Origin: Termitomyces sp. T153
Taxonomy: Eukaryota; Basidiomycota; Agaricomycetes; Agaricales; Lyophyllaceae
Length of the DNA: 64,000 bases
Reading direction: 5' to 3'
Assembly (NCBI GenBank): GCA_018296165.2
Contig: JACKQL020000028.1
Location: 186,001-250,000, forward strand
The notes beneath the pieces were generated by a model. That model was given only the letters and a program-made list of their open reading frames with translations. It did no database searches and was not told the DNA's origin. The position numbers and the translations under genes are program-made. The first letter of the stretch is position 1. Every line of letters begins with the position of its first letter. Positions 42,736-53,842 of the stretch are shown piece by piece.

Positions 42736-45700
42736 CCCCCTTACCCCGCTCATAATGTCCACACTAACCCCGCACACACATCCGACAAACACCTCCAATG
42801 TCTACGACTGGCCCATGCCTGGAAACTACTATGATTCATACTGCTCTGCCCAATTTGCCAAGGCACATTGAGTTGTGGATCTGACACAAAATGTCCCTTC
42901 TGCCCCAGTTACATCCATAGAATGGCTCTATCCATGGACACCCTCTTACAGCTCCCACACTCCTCCACCATCTCTGCCAGCTCTGCCCCTCACAGAGGCC
43001 GACCCCAACATCACCAAAGCTTCACCCAAAACCCCAGTGACAATTTGACCCAGTGCTCAACAACTTCTCTGATACTGCACCCTCACCCCTCCAACAACAA
43101 TAGCAAAAGCCCCACTGTGGAAAGTTGCTCATCACATGAAAGACCAATCACCAACCTCACTTAAGACAACAACGAGACCTCCAAGAATGCGTTCTCCAAC
43201 CCGACCCCAACAACCCTGGAATAAGACCAAGAAATCCCCAAGCTTTTAGGAGTCAAGAAAGGAATGGCTATGCACCCCTGCCCCGCTGCTTGAAGCACAG
43301 CCCAAAGTTAACAAGGAGAACCATGGCACCCCGACTCTTAATGAGGAACAACTCTGGACTCCACCCACTATTTCACCACCTGCCTACTATCTCAACACCT
43401 TCTCCCATACAATCTAGAACCTCCGACGTTAAAGACCCTTGATGCCGACCCTCCCCACACACCACCCCCAGATGTAAACTCCGCCATCAGACTCTGCCAC
43501 CTCCTACAAAGGAACCCCCAGCATAGGAGTTACCCCGAACTAACTATATGAAAAATGACCCTACACAAAGTAGTTCTCAAAGTACTCTAAAATTGCTGAC
43601 CTGTTCATATAAGAGAGGGAGAAGCCCCACCATCATCCCAGAGACTGTTGATCAACCCACTCAAACATCCTGATGATCCAAAGAGCATACACTCCAACAT
43701 CTGTGGAGGACTTTCCTGCCAGGATCAACGACCCAAATAACTCTGCGCCAACTCGAAGCTGCCCCAATCCACTCCTCTGACCCACTCCAGATTCTAGTGA
43801 CATGACTCCGGGGCCCCCACTCCGACTCTGATATCCAACTGAGGGGACCTATGATGCCAGCTCAACACTTCATACAACCCTGCCCCTATGCCAGAAGATG
43901 TCTATCAAGTGGGGACCACATCAACAGAGTATCCAGAAACAAACCCCATGCAAAGTAATCTCTCTGGAGTACACTAAAAGTTGCTGATGCCTTCCCCAAG
44001 AAGCAAGCAGTGCTTCTCCCCATTGCCACCCACCCACATTCGCAACAACCTCCAGGCCGCTCTAGAGCACAAATGAAGTATTGCCCTGACCCCACCATGA
44101 CTCCCAGGAAGTCCCACACCAATGCTTCCCTGTGACTGACTTCCCTGCCACCCTCCAACAATTGTGAACAACCATCTCCCCCCAATGCAGCAGATATTTT
44201 GCATGGAAGGAAGATGGCCAGACTCACTCAAAACCTGGAAGACCACTAGACTGGCCCCCCCCATCCAAGCTTGGCTCCAGGAGCCACCACCACTCCTACA
44301 CGACAACTCCGCTGCTCAGTAAAAACCCCCACTCCAGAGCTCCCCCTGTGATTCGCAACACAACCCCACCAACAAGTTAAGACCCAACCCCAACCCCCGC
44401 ATTGACCTCAGACCCCTGGTACTCATGCTTGGAACAGCAGACTGACAAAATGCACCTCAGACCCCTTCCTCCACCCACACCACCCCCAAAGCCAACACAA
44501 CCAACAAACCCCCCACTGAGTGACCCTTGTGTTGACTCCAGGACTGCCAACTTCTTCCCTGATGAAAGAACCACCAACCCCCAGAAGGAACAACCCACAG
44601 AACAAGCCCCAAAGCATCTCCGCTGGGGCGAGCCATTCTCCAACCAATCCCTGTGCTGCCCCTGCTCAAAGAAGCATCCACCAATACAACCCCAACAGAC
44701 CTCCAAACTCTAGGGAGTGTCAGAAATACGTAAGACCCCTCTGTCTGTCTCTTGACTTACCCTTGGTCAGGAAAGCAATGTCACGTAGATGACCTGGAAC
44801 CTTCAAACTTTGACTTCAGACCCAAAAGAACTGGTCAGGACTGATCACCCCACACCCCGCCCCCTCATTGTTGACACTCCGGAGCACACCAAGGCACCAT
44901 CCGAGCATGCCCACCCACAGACGCAATACTCTGGAGCACGACTTTGACCCAGACCAACACTCCGGAGCATAGCAAAGCCTGATCCTGAGTGCCCTTTGCC
45001 AAATACAATACTCTGGAGCTCGCCCTGCACAACCCCACCAAAGGAAAACCTCTGGGCATCCTCAACCAAGGAATTGCAACCCTAAGGGAGTACCTCTGCC
45101 TCCATGCTGACCAATCCCACAGCATAGATAGCATGGAAAACAGCCCCCTGCAAACTTACTACAGGGACCACCCTACTCTGGGGGCTCTGCCACTAAGCCG
45201 CTAGGGACTCCCTCCTCTGACTGACTATGCCCCAAGGACAAACCTCACCCTGCCACCCCCACCATCATTAAAAAGGACCTCTGCCACTCCGCCACCCATG
45301 TCGGCATAAAGGCTGGACCGCTAGAAAACCCTGCCCCTCCCACCAGCCACACCAACAAAAGACTGAAGCCCCAACCACCCTGAACACACGTCAAAGACCC
45401 GGAGGTCCACCCCTTTGAACCAGCACAACACACATCTCCGCCACAGACTGAGGAAAACCCCTACACTCTGGGTCCAAGACTCCAAGAATCAAACCCAACA
45501 ACACCACCAAAAAACACCACAGAACTCCACAGGAAGACTCCCAACACCTCCGCCAAGTCTTGGAACTCTTCCTATGGCACTCCGCCCCGCCCCAACAACC
45601 CCAGGGCTAGCTGACACAGATGGCATTAGTGGGCTTAACCCTCACCTCTGGATCCACTAGGAATTCAACTCCCACCAGCACCCCTGTGTATTTCACTTAC

Positions 45701-45841
45701 CTCACCCTCACACAAATTAAAGTCTCACTTCACACACCCAGGAATGACGAGGATGCATTGGAAGTACAAAAAAAAATATAATACAAGGCGGAATGGGGCA
45801 GCAAGCTTGAAGACGACAAGAAGTGGGGCCTGACCACCCCC
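42736..45841 (+). other. Internal region of the short G2 element, no readable gag/pol
   Basis: An initial frame from ATG 42752 (MSTLTPHTHPTNTSNVYDWP) stops after about 40 codons. Two RT-N-terminal-like blocks lie at 43570 and 43955. The stretch 44875-45040 has repeated ACTC(C/T)GGAGCAC units. The end (45600-45720) matches the region after the chromodomain at 16640-16740. Strand composition is strongly C/A-rich. I found no zinc knuckle, DSG, YLDD or DDE motif. Confidence 0.6.
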
Positions 45842-47455
45842 TCACTCTTCCCCCGGAACCCCCGCCATCCCTACCCCCAAATCAATCTCCATCTGGGCCC
45901 ACACTACCGCCAAGACCTCCGCCAGCTCTAGCAAAGCCTCTCCCACATCCACCTCCCACATCCACCACCACTTCTCACCATGACTCCGGGGCCACTGCAT
46001 TACACTGTCAATGCCCCGCCAGCAACCTCCCCACCCTCACCATCTCCTGCTACAGCTCTGGAGGCTGACCCACAGGCATCTGTGCCAACCCGTCTTGGAT
46101 CGACACAAATGCCGCAGAGGCACTGTCCAAGAGAACCTGGTGCTCCCACACCCAACCTGACCCCAAACACAATCCATTTAGTAACAGGCAGAGAATTGGG
46201 AACGACACTTACGAAGGACCCCCGCGCACCCTAAAGCAGCCTCATTGGCCAGCCAATCCTCCCTCTGCCTTGCTACCTCCAACTCCATCTGCAGCAGACC
46301 ACCCTCTGGTGCCATTTCCCACTCTTCCGCCTCCTCTATGGGCCACACCTTCCACTGTGTTGGATGCTCCCACAAGCCCTGTACCTCTGGCACTCGCTCT
46401 GGCACCACCCACACTGAGGTGTTCCATGCCCGCTCCAATGCCTCCTTCTCCACCTGTGCCACGTCTCAATCCTCTCTTGCCTGTTGAAGCTCCCCCTCCT
46501 GTGCTATCAATGCCGCCGTTAGCACCTCCACCCACTTGCAAAGGAAGACCTCTATGATCAAAGGCGGGGGCTCTGGAGAATTTGATGCCTGTCCCAAGGC
46601 CACATCTGGGGTAGGAGAGTGAACGTGAAACCCCGGAGGACCCACCATCAGCTCATACCCCCACGGCCTCTTGCTAGGTCCCGCCCCTGACAGCGGGAAA
46701 GCTCTCTGCTTCCCATGGTCTGCCACCAAGGACGCCCCCTCTCTCTACCCACTCCGCAGAGGCCCCACCTGCCCTGCAGACCACCCCGTGCTCACCTCCC
46801 CCAACATCCAGGTTTTCTGCGCCTTGCCCAGCTGACTCTGCACCCAGTCCTTGTCCCACTCCTGCTCCATGGCAACGCATGCCACTCACCACTCTAATGA
46901 GATTGAGCACTTCTCGTAGCTTGCATGACATGGAAGGCAAACAGAAGTGTCACGCTGCGAGCCCACAGAGGGTGCATCAAAGATGCAGGCCTTGCCCCGC
47001 CGCACATAGAGAACACACTAAGAACAATAGATTAGCACATGTGACAAAGGAGAACTCAAAGACTCACTGGGGCCTTGTTTTAGCACCATTCCAGTGTCGG
47101 GAGGCCCCAAGCCTGCGCCAACGCCCTTGCAAACTCCTCTGCTATTACCTCTGCCTGAGGGATTTGCTGCAATGGTGGGACTCCTTCCACATCCCCCGCC
47201 ACCAATTGGGGCACCGTGGGATGAAATTTGGCCCACCTAGGACCCCCCAGAGAACCCACCACCACTGTGGACAACTCTGCAGAACTCCATCAGCCACCCC
47301 AAAGAAACAGGTTGATGCTGCTCATGACTCCAGTATATTGCACCAGCTTGGCGCTAATGCTCAAACTCCTCCCCCTCGCTGTCATACACGATCACCATGT
47401 CCATGTCTGAAATCAACGGGGCGGGGGAAGTGGCTGAATAACTGGGAGGGGACAT
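45842..47455 (-). pseudogene. G2 antisense gene, copy D (Zn2Cys6-like protein)
   Basis: Minus-strand gene in a plus-strand element. Exon 1 from ATG 47455 (MSPPSYSATSPAPLISDMDM) ends in VIAEEFARALAQAWGLPTLE. Intron 1 is 47018-47067 (GTGAGT ... GCTAATC ... TTAG, 50 nt). Exon 2 has the cluster with the second cysteine changed to tyrosine (CVLY-X6-C-X15-CLPC-X6-C), the block GAGPSKRPWGYELMVGPPGF and a Glu-rich region. Intron 2 is 46157-46212 with an intact GTAAGT donor, TTACTAA branch-like sequence and GTCAG acceptor. Exon 3 keeps VLLDSASAAFVSIQDGLAQM and ends EEQ/E then TGA (45842-45844). Both introns look spliceable. A few nonsense codons remain. Confidence 0.75.
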
Positions 47456-47658
47456 GACAAAGGATTTGAGGAAGCCCTGGAGTACATCCAAGGCCTTTTA
47501 ATTGATTAGGAAGAACTCCCTGATGAAGTGGCGGCCACGCTTTGACTTTGCCTCCCACGCTGCTGTCACTTGCTGCAGATTGATCAATATTACTAGGCTT
47601 TGACTCCCACACCCCGCCAATCCCTGACCTGCTCTCTGTGTCTTGAGGGTCTCAATAC

Positions 47659-47672
47659 TGAAGGGGGGGTGA
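47659..47672 (+). promoter_or_regulatory. G2 polypurine tract
   Basis: TGAAGGGGGGGTGA directly before the 3' LTR. Confidence 0.78.
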
Positions 47673-48818
47673 TGTCATGACCCATTCCCTGAAGCCCCAT
47701 ACATCGCCTGACAAACCCCCGTCCCCCCCGAACCCCCCCCCCTGATGCTTCGTTGAACTTCCCCAGCACTCCACGCCTACTCCGGCTAACTCTGACACAT
47801 TCTTGGCTAACTCCGACAGCCCCCTGGCCAACTCTGACATCTTCTCCACAGCCGCTGGCACTTCCCCTGGACTTTCTGAGCTCCTGGGACCACTCCTTCA
47901 CCATGCTTGACCCCATTACATGTCATCAACTCAACACTCTGGCTCCCCCGACTTACCCTAGGGTATCACAACAACCTTGGAATGGACCATGTCATAATTG
48001 ATCCCATCAACATATCAACATGGCCTGCCCTCTGGTCATAACCGACACTCATTGACTCTGTCAAGCTTTGCCAAGCCCCGCCACCACAGCTGATGTCCCC
48101 AGAGCTCTTGGATAGTCAGTATATAAGCCATAGAGTAGCTCCTCATACTCTAGTCTTGAGATTAACTACCTACTTACTAGCCTTTCCTGATGTGTTTCTG
48201 ATTGTTTCTTCTCATGTTTTGTATCCCATGTCTTGTTTTCCCTATTCTCAGTCTCCTGGTCTTATCTCGCCTCTATTCCATTATCTTTTTGTTATTGTTC
48301 CATGTCTCTGCCTGAATCTATTCTCATTCTCGTCTTGTCTTTGTCTCATTCCATTCAACTCTGTCTTGTCTCATTTGATTCTGTCTATCATATTCAAGTC
48401 CTCTCAACCATAACATCCTCACAAACTCTGCAGTTACAATTATGAACCTCCAACACTCTCTACCAACCCTGGACCCTGCTATATGCTCACCTCTGAACCC
48501 TATCAATCCCTGTTGATCCCCCGTCAGAACTCCAGCTCTGCTCCTGTCATCCATGTAGCCTCTGCCTCCTCCGCACCCACAATACTCACACATGGACTAT
48601 GCCTGAACCCCGCCAAGCCCATCCCCCTTCCCCACAACTCATCCTCTACTCCTCTAGACCTTCCCAGACTTACCCGGATCAATTTCCTCTGGCTATCCTC
48701 ACATGTCCCCAGTGTTTGGAACACCTCTGAGTGCCCAGTTGTCAGTGCAGAGAATTGCATCTGCCTAGTAAGGACTCGCCCAGTGTAGCTGAGCCCCTGT
48801 GGTCAGTGGAACCTGACA
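47673..48818 (+). repeat. G2 LTR (3' LTR of 41579-48818)
   Basis: 1146 bp. TATATAA at 48120-48126 and AGTCTTGAGATTA at 48152-48164. It is followed by the CTTTC duplication rather than a primer site. Confidence 0.9.
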
Positions 48819-48823
48819 CTTTC

Positions 48824-50058
48824 CTCACTCTGCACCCCCTCTGAAGTCAATGCTATCAACAAACCACCCACTGAGCAACCCTCACTCTAACCCCAGACTG
48901 CTAACTCCCACTCCAAAGGAAGAAACAAAGTCCCGAGCTCACTCAAACCAATCCCACCCTGCCCCACTAAAACCAACAGAGCTCCACCAGCAAAGTCAAC
49001 ACCTCACCCACCTCACCAACCCTGCACTGCCTCTGCTGCCAGCTCCATCCTGGGAAGGGACAAAAACCACTGCCTGAGGCCCTAAGCTCACCCTCCAAAC
49101 CAACCCTGCTCTAGCCCACCAAATCCAAAAGAGCTCCATCAGCAAAGTCAACACTCTACTAACCTTGCACTGCTCCATTTGCTGGCTCTGCCCTGAGAAG
49201 GGATGAAGAACCACCAACCCTCACACCACTCCCATTTCACTGGCCCTATGCAACTCCACCAACAAGCCAGTAACTCCTAGGCCCTCAAATACAGTCCTCA
49301 ACACAGCTCTGCCAATGAGCCAGCAGCCCCCAGACTCCTAATACAACTTCAACCCACATGCTACCATCTGCTCTGACTCCTGGCAATCTGCAGGATGACA
49401 ACTCCAAACTCCCCCTTGCCCCAAAGCACCTCCACTAGGACAAGCCATTCACCAATGGACCCCATGCTGCCTTCATCAAAAGAAGCATCCACCAATACAA
49501 CCTCAGCAGCACCTCAAGCTCTAGAGAATACCAGAAATATGTAAGGCCCCCTCTGCCCATCTCTGGACTTACTCTTGACCAGGAACAGAGAGCAATGTTG
49601 TGTGGATGGACCAGAACCCAAAAACCCCAATCCCAAACTAGAAGAAACTCACTGAGATTGGTCAATCCAAACTCTGCCCCCTCACCAATAATACTCTGGA
49701 GCACAGTGAAACCCCAACCATGCATGCCCTTCACCACATGCAATACTCTGGAATGCAATAAAGCCCCAACCACCATGCCCCTGACCAGAGCACACCATTC
49801 TGGAGTGCAGCAAGGACCAAACCAAGTATGCCCTGATAAAACACAATACTCCAGAATTTGACAAACCCCCACCATACACAACCCCACCAAAAATGCAAAC
49901 CTCCAGATGGGACCAAACCAAGTATGCTCCAACAAAACACAATACTCCAGAATTTGACAAACCTCCACCATGCACAACCCTACCAAAAATGTAAACCTCT
50001 GGACACCACCAACCAAGTGATTGCAAATCACACCTTAAGGAAGGACCTCTGCCCTTAT
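48824..50058 (+). other. Continuation of the degenerate internal region of 35984-53842
   Basis: Continues from 41578 without loss apart from CTTTC. It resembles 44460-45150 of the short element. No coding motif. It contains a tandem array (49689-49990) and ends at the TTAT duplication of the G3 solo LTR. Confidence 0.55.
49689..49990 (+). repeat. Imperfect tandem repeats, about 52 bp and 94 bp
   Basis: Units headed AATACTC(T/C)(G/A)GA recur at 49689, 49742, 49795 and 49847 (about 52-53 bp). A 94-bp unit (AATACTCCAGAATTTGACAA...) is repeated at 49847 and 49941. A shorter array of the same kind is at 44875-45040 in the nested element. Confidence 0.75.
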
Positions 50059-50938
50059 TGATACACCTGTCTCGTACTTCGAGACAGGTTGAATAAAGAA
50101 CTAGGAAAGTTACCATAAAAACAAGCTGAAAACTGTAGGCTTGGGTAAGATGCCGAAAACTGTAGGCATAAAAACGTACCTAGAATAATAGAGTATCACC
50201 GAGGAACCCAAAAGCATGCAGACAACGATGCCAGCAGGAATGATGACGTCGAGAGGAAAAGCTGGTCACGCATTTGATCGACGATCAATGGCTGTGCTCG
50301 GCAACCCGGCTAGAAAGATAACCGACGCCGAGGACAGCCATGAACGTCTAAAAACGCGATGATAGAACCCTATTCCCCTCGATACCAGACGCCGGACCAC
50401 CTAGGCATCCAAGCTGACAGCCATACGAACCGCACGAAGGCTATAGGAGAAGAAGGAAAGGAAAAAGAACAAGAGGAAAGAGGTCGGACGAACGAAAAGC
50501 CGAGTAACCCCGACCCAGCACGTCATCGCAAACGGCCAGCCAATAACGGAGAAAGGCCAAGAAAAACCACGCGGTACACCTACGGGCGTGCATGAAAAAC
50601 AGCCGGGTCTGTGCGCATATGACGACCTATAAAAAGGAGAGCAGGATTGGGGGAGAGGGCAAGCAACGACGTACCACGGCTCGGCTAGCCCCAGAGAGCG
50701 GCTAACTTAGGCCTACGAGTATTTATTTGGTTCGGGTTTTTATTTATATATATTTATTTGAGCCCATTCAAAAGTTCGAGACCCTCTCAACTAGCGAATA
50801 AATCAATTTAATTATTATCTACAACTGTAAACGTCTAAGTGAGCTTTCGTGTAACCTAAGCCTCCAAACTCTGTGAGAGTAAAGTTTGATCTGTTGATCC
50901 GATCAATTGACGGCATCAAAACTTACATTTCGCATCAT
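50059..50938 (+). mobile_element. Young solo G3 LTR with 4-bp target duplication TTAT
   Basis: 880 bp, TGATACACCTGTC ... TTTCGCATCA, with TTAT before (50055-50058) and after (50939-50942). The sequence is rich in CpG (for example GATCGACGATC) in an otherwise CpG-poor setting. A TATAAAAA box is at 50628-50635. A perfect 9-bp stem (CCTGTCTCG/CGAGACAGG, 5-nt loop) lies at 50066-50088. It is probably the most recent insertion in the window apart from the right-end element. Confidence 0.9.
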
Positions 50939-51630
50939 TATGCTAACCCAAACTACACCATAGGCTAGCACATAAAACACTTCCCCACCAACTTACTACA
51001 AGGGCCACCCCACTGCAGGAACTCTGCCACTATGCCACTAAAGACTTCCACCTCTGACTAGCCTGGCTCTCCAAGGACAAACTTTATTCTGTCACCCCCA
51101 CCACCATCCAAAGGGACCTCTGCCACCTTTGCCAGCTGCGTCAGCATAAGGGACTTCACTCTGCCACCCCACCACCTGTGTCAGCATAAGGAAAAGCCAA
51201 AGCTGCCAGCCACCATCAAGCATACTTCAAAGACCTGAGGACTACCCTTACAATTTTGGTCCAAAACTCTGAGGAGCAAGCCCAACACCCCAAGACACAA
51301 CAGAGCTCTGCAGGAAAACTTCTAACATCCCTGCTGAGCCTTGGAACCCCTTCCTACAATGCTCTGCCAAGTTCCAACAACTCTGGAACTAGCCAACACA
51401 GATGGAATTAATGGGCTTAACCCCTACCTCTGGATACACTAGGGACTCAACTCCCACTAGTACCCTTGTGCATTTTGCTTATTTCACCCCTCACACAAAA
51501 CTAAAAGCCTCACATGCCTGCCAGGACTCAGAAGATAGTTCAATAGAGAAAGTACACCACTAAGAAGTACAAAAAAATAAAGAGGAACTATGGAATGTGT
51601 GGTGACAAGAAATGGAGTCTGATGGCCCTC
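50939..51630 (+). other. Degenerate G2 internal region after the solo LTR
   Basis: Resembles 45150-45800: CTCTGCCACC repeats, then the ACACAGATGG...GGGCTTAACCC(C/T) block found after the chromodomain in fuller copies. No coding motif. Confidence 0.55.
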
Positions 51631-53283
51631 TTAATCCCCCCTCCCCTCTAGAGCTCCTCCCCTCCCCTCTTTCCCAATCTCCAAATCTATTTCTATCTGC
51701 ACTTGGACCACTGCCAGGACCTCCATAAGCCCTGGTAATGCCTCCTCCACATCTGCCACCACTTCCTACCATGATTCTAGGGCCACTGTGTTACGTTGCC
51801 AGTGCCCCACCAACAATCTTCCTATCCTCACCACCTCCTGTGCTAACTCCAGCAGACAATCCATGGACATCTGTGCCAACCCATCCTAGATTAACATAAG
51901 GGCAGCAGTAGCCCAGTTCAAAAGAAGTCTGTGCTTCCACACCCAACCTACCTAAAACTCATTAACTAGAGACAGAGAAAAAGGAAAGATACTCACAAAG
52001 GATCCTAGCATGCCCCAAGGCTGCCTTGCTGATCAGCCACTCCTTCCTCCACCTTGCAGCCTTCATCTCTACCCACAATGAACTGCTCTCCAACACAGGC
52101 AGCCACTCTTCTGCCTCCCTCACAGGCTACACCTCCAGCTACACCATGTGCTCCCGCACACTCCACACCTCTAATGCCCACTCTGTGGCCACCTGCATGG
52201 CAGTGTCCCACTCCTGCTGCAATATGTTCCTCTCTCTTTGCACTGTGTTGCAATTCTCCCCTGCTCTCTTGAGCTCCCCCTCCTGTGCCATCAATGCTGC
52301 CATCAGGGCCTCCACTTGTCAATAGAAAAACACCTCCATAACCAAAGGTGCAGACTTTGGAGAGCTCAAGTCCTGTCTCAATGGTGTGTCCAAGGTCAGG
52401 GAGTAGACATGAGGGCCTGGAGGCCCCGCCATTGCCTTGTGCCCCTGCAGTCTCTTGCTGGGCCCTGCCTCTGGCAGCAGGGAGGTCCTCCACTTCCCTT
52501 TGTCTACTGCTGCCAGTGCCCTCTCCCTCTGCCCACCCTACAGGGGTCCCACCTTCCCTACAGGCTGCCTTGCATCCCCTGACCCCTCCACACCCAACCC
52601 CTGCCCTAATACTCTGGCCTTCCATGCCTTGCCCAGTTGACCCCACACCCATCCCTTGTCCCACCCCTGCTCCATGGCAACACAAGCTGCCCACCACTCT
52701 AGAGAGATTAAATACTTCTTGTACCTTGTGCAGCATGGAAGGCAAACTGAAGTATCACATTGAGAGCCCACAGAGGGCTTGTCAAACTTGCAAGCCTTGC
52801 TCCACTGGGCACAGAGAGTACATTAAAAAGCAACTAATCAGCAACACAAAAAAAGGGATTTGAAAACTCACTAGGGCCTGGTTCAAACACCACTCCAATG
52901 TTGGGGGACCCTGCACCCACTCCAATGTCCTCGCAAACACATCTGCCATCACCTCTGCCTAGGGAATTCACTGCAACTCTGGAACCTCCTCCATGTCCCC
53001 TGCTGCCAAACTTGACCTTGCAGGATGAGTTCTAGCCTGTTCCAAGCTCCTCTCACAAGTAGAGCCCCCCAACAATCCCATCATGGCAGCAGACAACTCT
53101 GTGAAACTCAGTTAGTAGCCCCAGGAACAGAATAAAGGACTTATAACTATGGTACATGGTGCCAATCTGACGCTGATGCTCAAATTCCTCCTGCTTGCTA
53201 TTATCCTCCATCAGCTCACCTGTGCAATCATTGTTGGAGGACAAGGGAGTGGAGGAGCCAGACAAATAGGCTGAAGAAGACAT
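51631..53283 (-). pseudogene. G2 antisense gene, copy E (Zn2Cys6-like protein)
   Basis: Exon 1 from ATG 53283 (MSSSAYLSGSSTPLSSNNDC). Intron 1 is 52823-52871 (49 nt) with an intact GTGAGT donor, but the acceptor AG has become AA. Exon 2 has CTLC-X6-C-X15-CLPC-X6, with the sixth cysteine now tyrosine. Here the loop between cysteines 2 and 3 is fully open (AQWSKA), showing that the stops at this place in copies A, B and C are secondary. The GPASG/GPS-type block and Glu-rich part follow. The frame of exon 3 ends QVQIEIDLEIGKEG... and TAA (51631-51633). Several nonsense codons are present. Confidence 0.7.
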
Positions 53284-53359
53284 GATAGGAAAGATTTTTT
53301 GGAGCCTTGGAGTACATCCAAACCTTTTAATTGATTGGGAAGAACCCCCTGATAAAACA

Positions 53360-53842
53360 TTTCTCCCTACTCTCAGTCTCCCAGTAACACTTTTACAAAC
53401 TCTGCACTTATGATTACAAACATCAACACATTTCTGTAACTGACTCCAGACCTTGCTACATGCTTGGCTCTGAACTTCATGAACTTCCATTGATCCCCCA
53501 TCAAGCTCTGGCTCTGCCTCCACCACTTGCATAGCCTCCACTTCCATCACTTGCATAACCTCCACTCCTATCACTTGTGTAGGCTCTGCTTCCTCTGAAC
53601 CCACAATACTTGCTTACAGACTTGTGCCTGACACTCTGCCAAGCTTGTCTGCTTCCCACAACTTATCCTACACTCCTCCAGGCCATCCTGGACTTGCTCA
53701 GACCACTTTCCACCAGTTATCTTTGCAAGCCCCATGTGTTTAGAACTTCTCTGAGTGCCCAGCTGTCAGTGCAGAGAATCATGTCTGCCTAATAAGGACT
53801 CACCCAGTGTAGCTGAGCCCCCATGGTCAACAGAACCTGACA
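53360..53842 (+). repeat. G2 LTR, internally deleted (3' LTR of 35984-53842)
   Basis: CTCCCTACTCTCAGTCTCCCAG is joined to the ACACTTTTACAAACTC part of the LTR, so the middle is missing and the U3 start with its purine tract is lost. It ends ACCTGACA followed by GGGGG. Confidence 0.78.

Larger units (their letters stand above)
41579..48818 (+). mobile_element. Complete short G2 element with target duplication CTTTC, probably non-autonomous
   Basis: Two LTRs of the same subtype (41579-42722 and 47673-48818, near identical where compared), a primer site, a purine tract and CTTTC on both sides (41574-41578 and 48819-48823). It is 7.2 kb long, against an estimated 11-12 kb for the fuller G2. Between the LTRs the only recognisable coding unit is the reverse-oriented gene (copy D). 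RT, RNase H and integrase motifs are not visible. It must have been mobilised by proteins from another G2 copy. Confidence 0.88.
35984..53842 (+). mobile_element. Plus-strand G2 element with target duplication GGGGG, itself hit three times
   Basis: 5' LTR 35984-38359 (with a nested solo LTR), primer site at 38360, internal sequence 38373-41578 continuing at 48824, antisense gene copy E and a partly deleted 3' LTR ending at 53842. GGGGG lies before 35984 and after 53842. Nested inside are 36389-37561, 41579-48818 and 50059-50938, each with its own target duplication. Confidence 0.82.
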
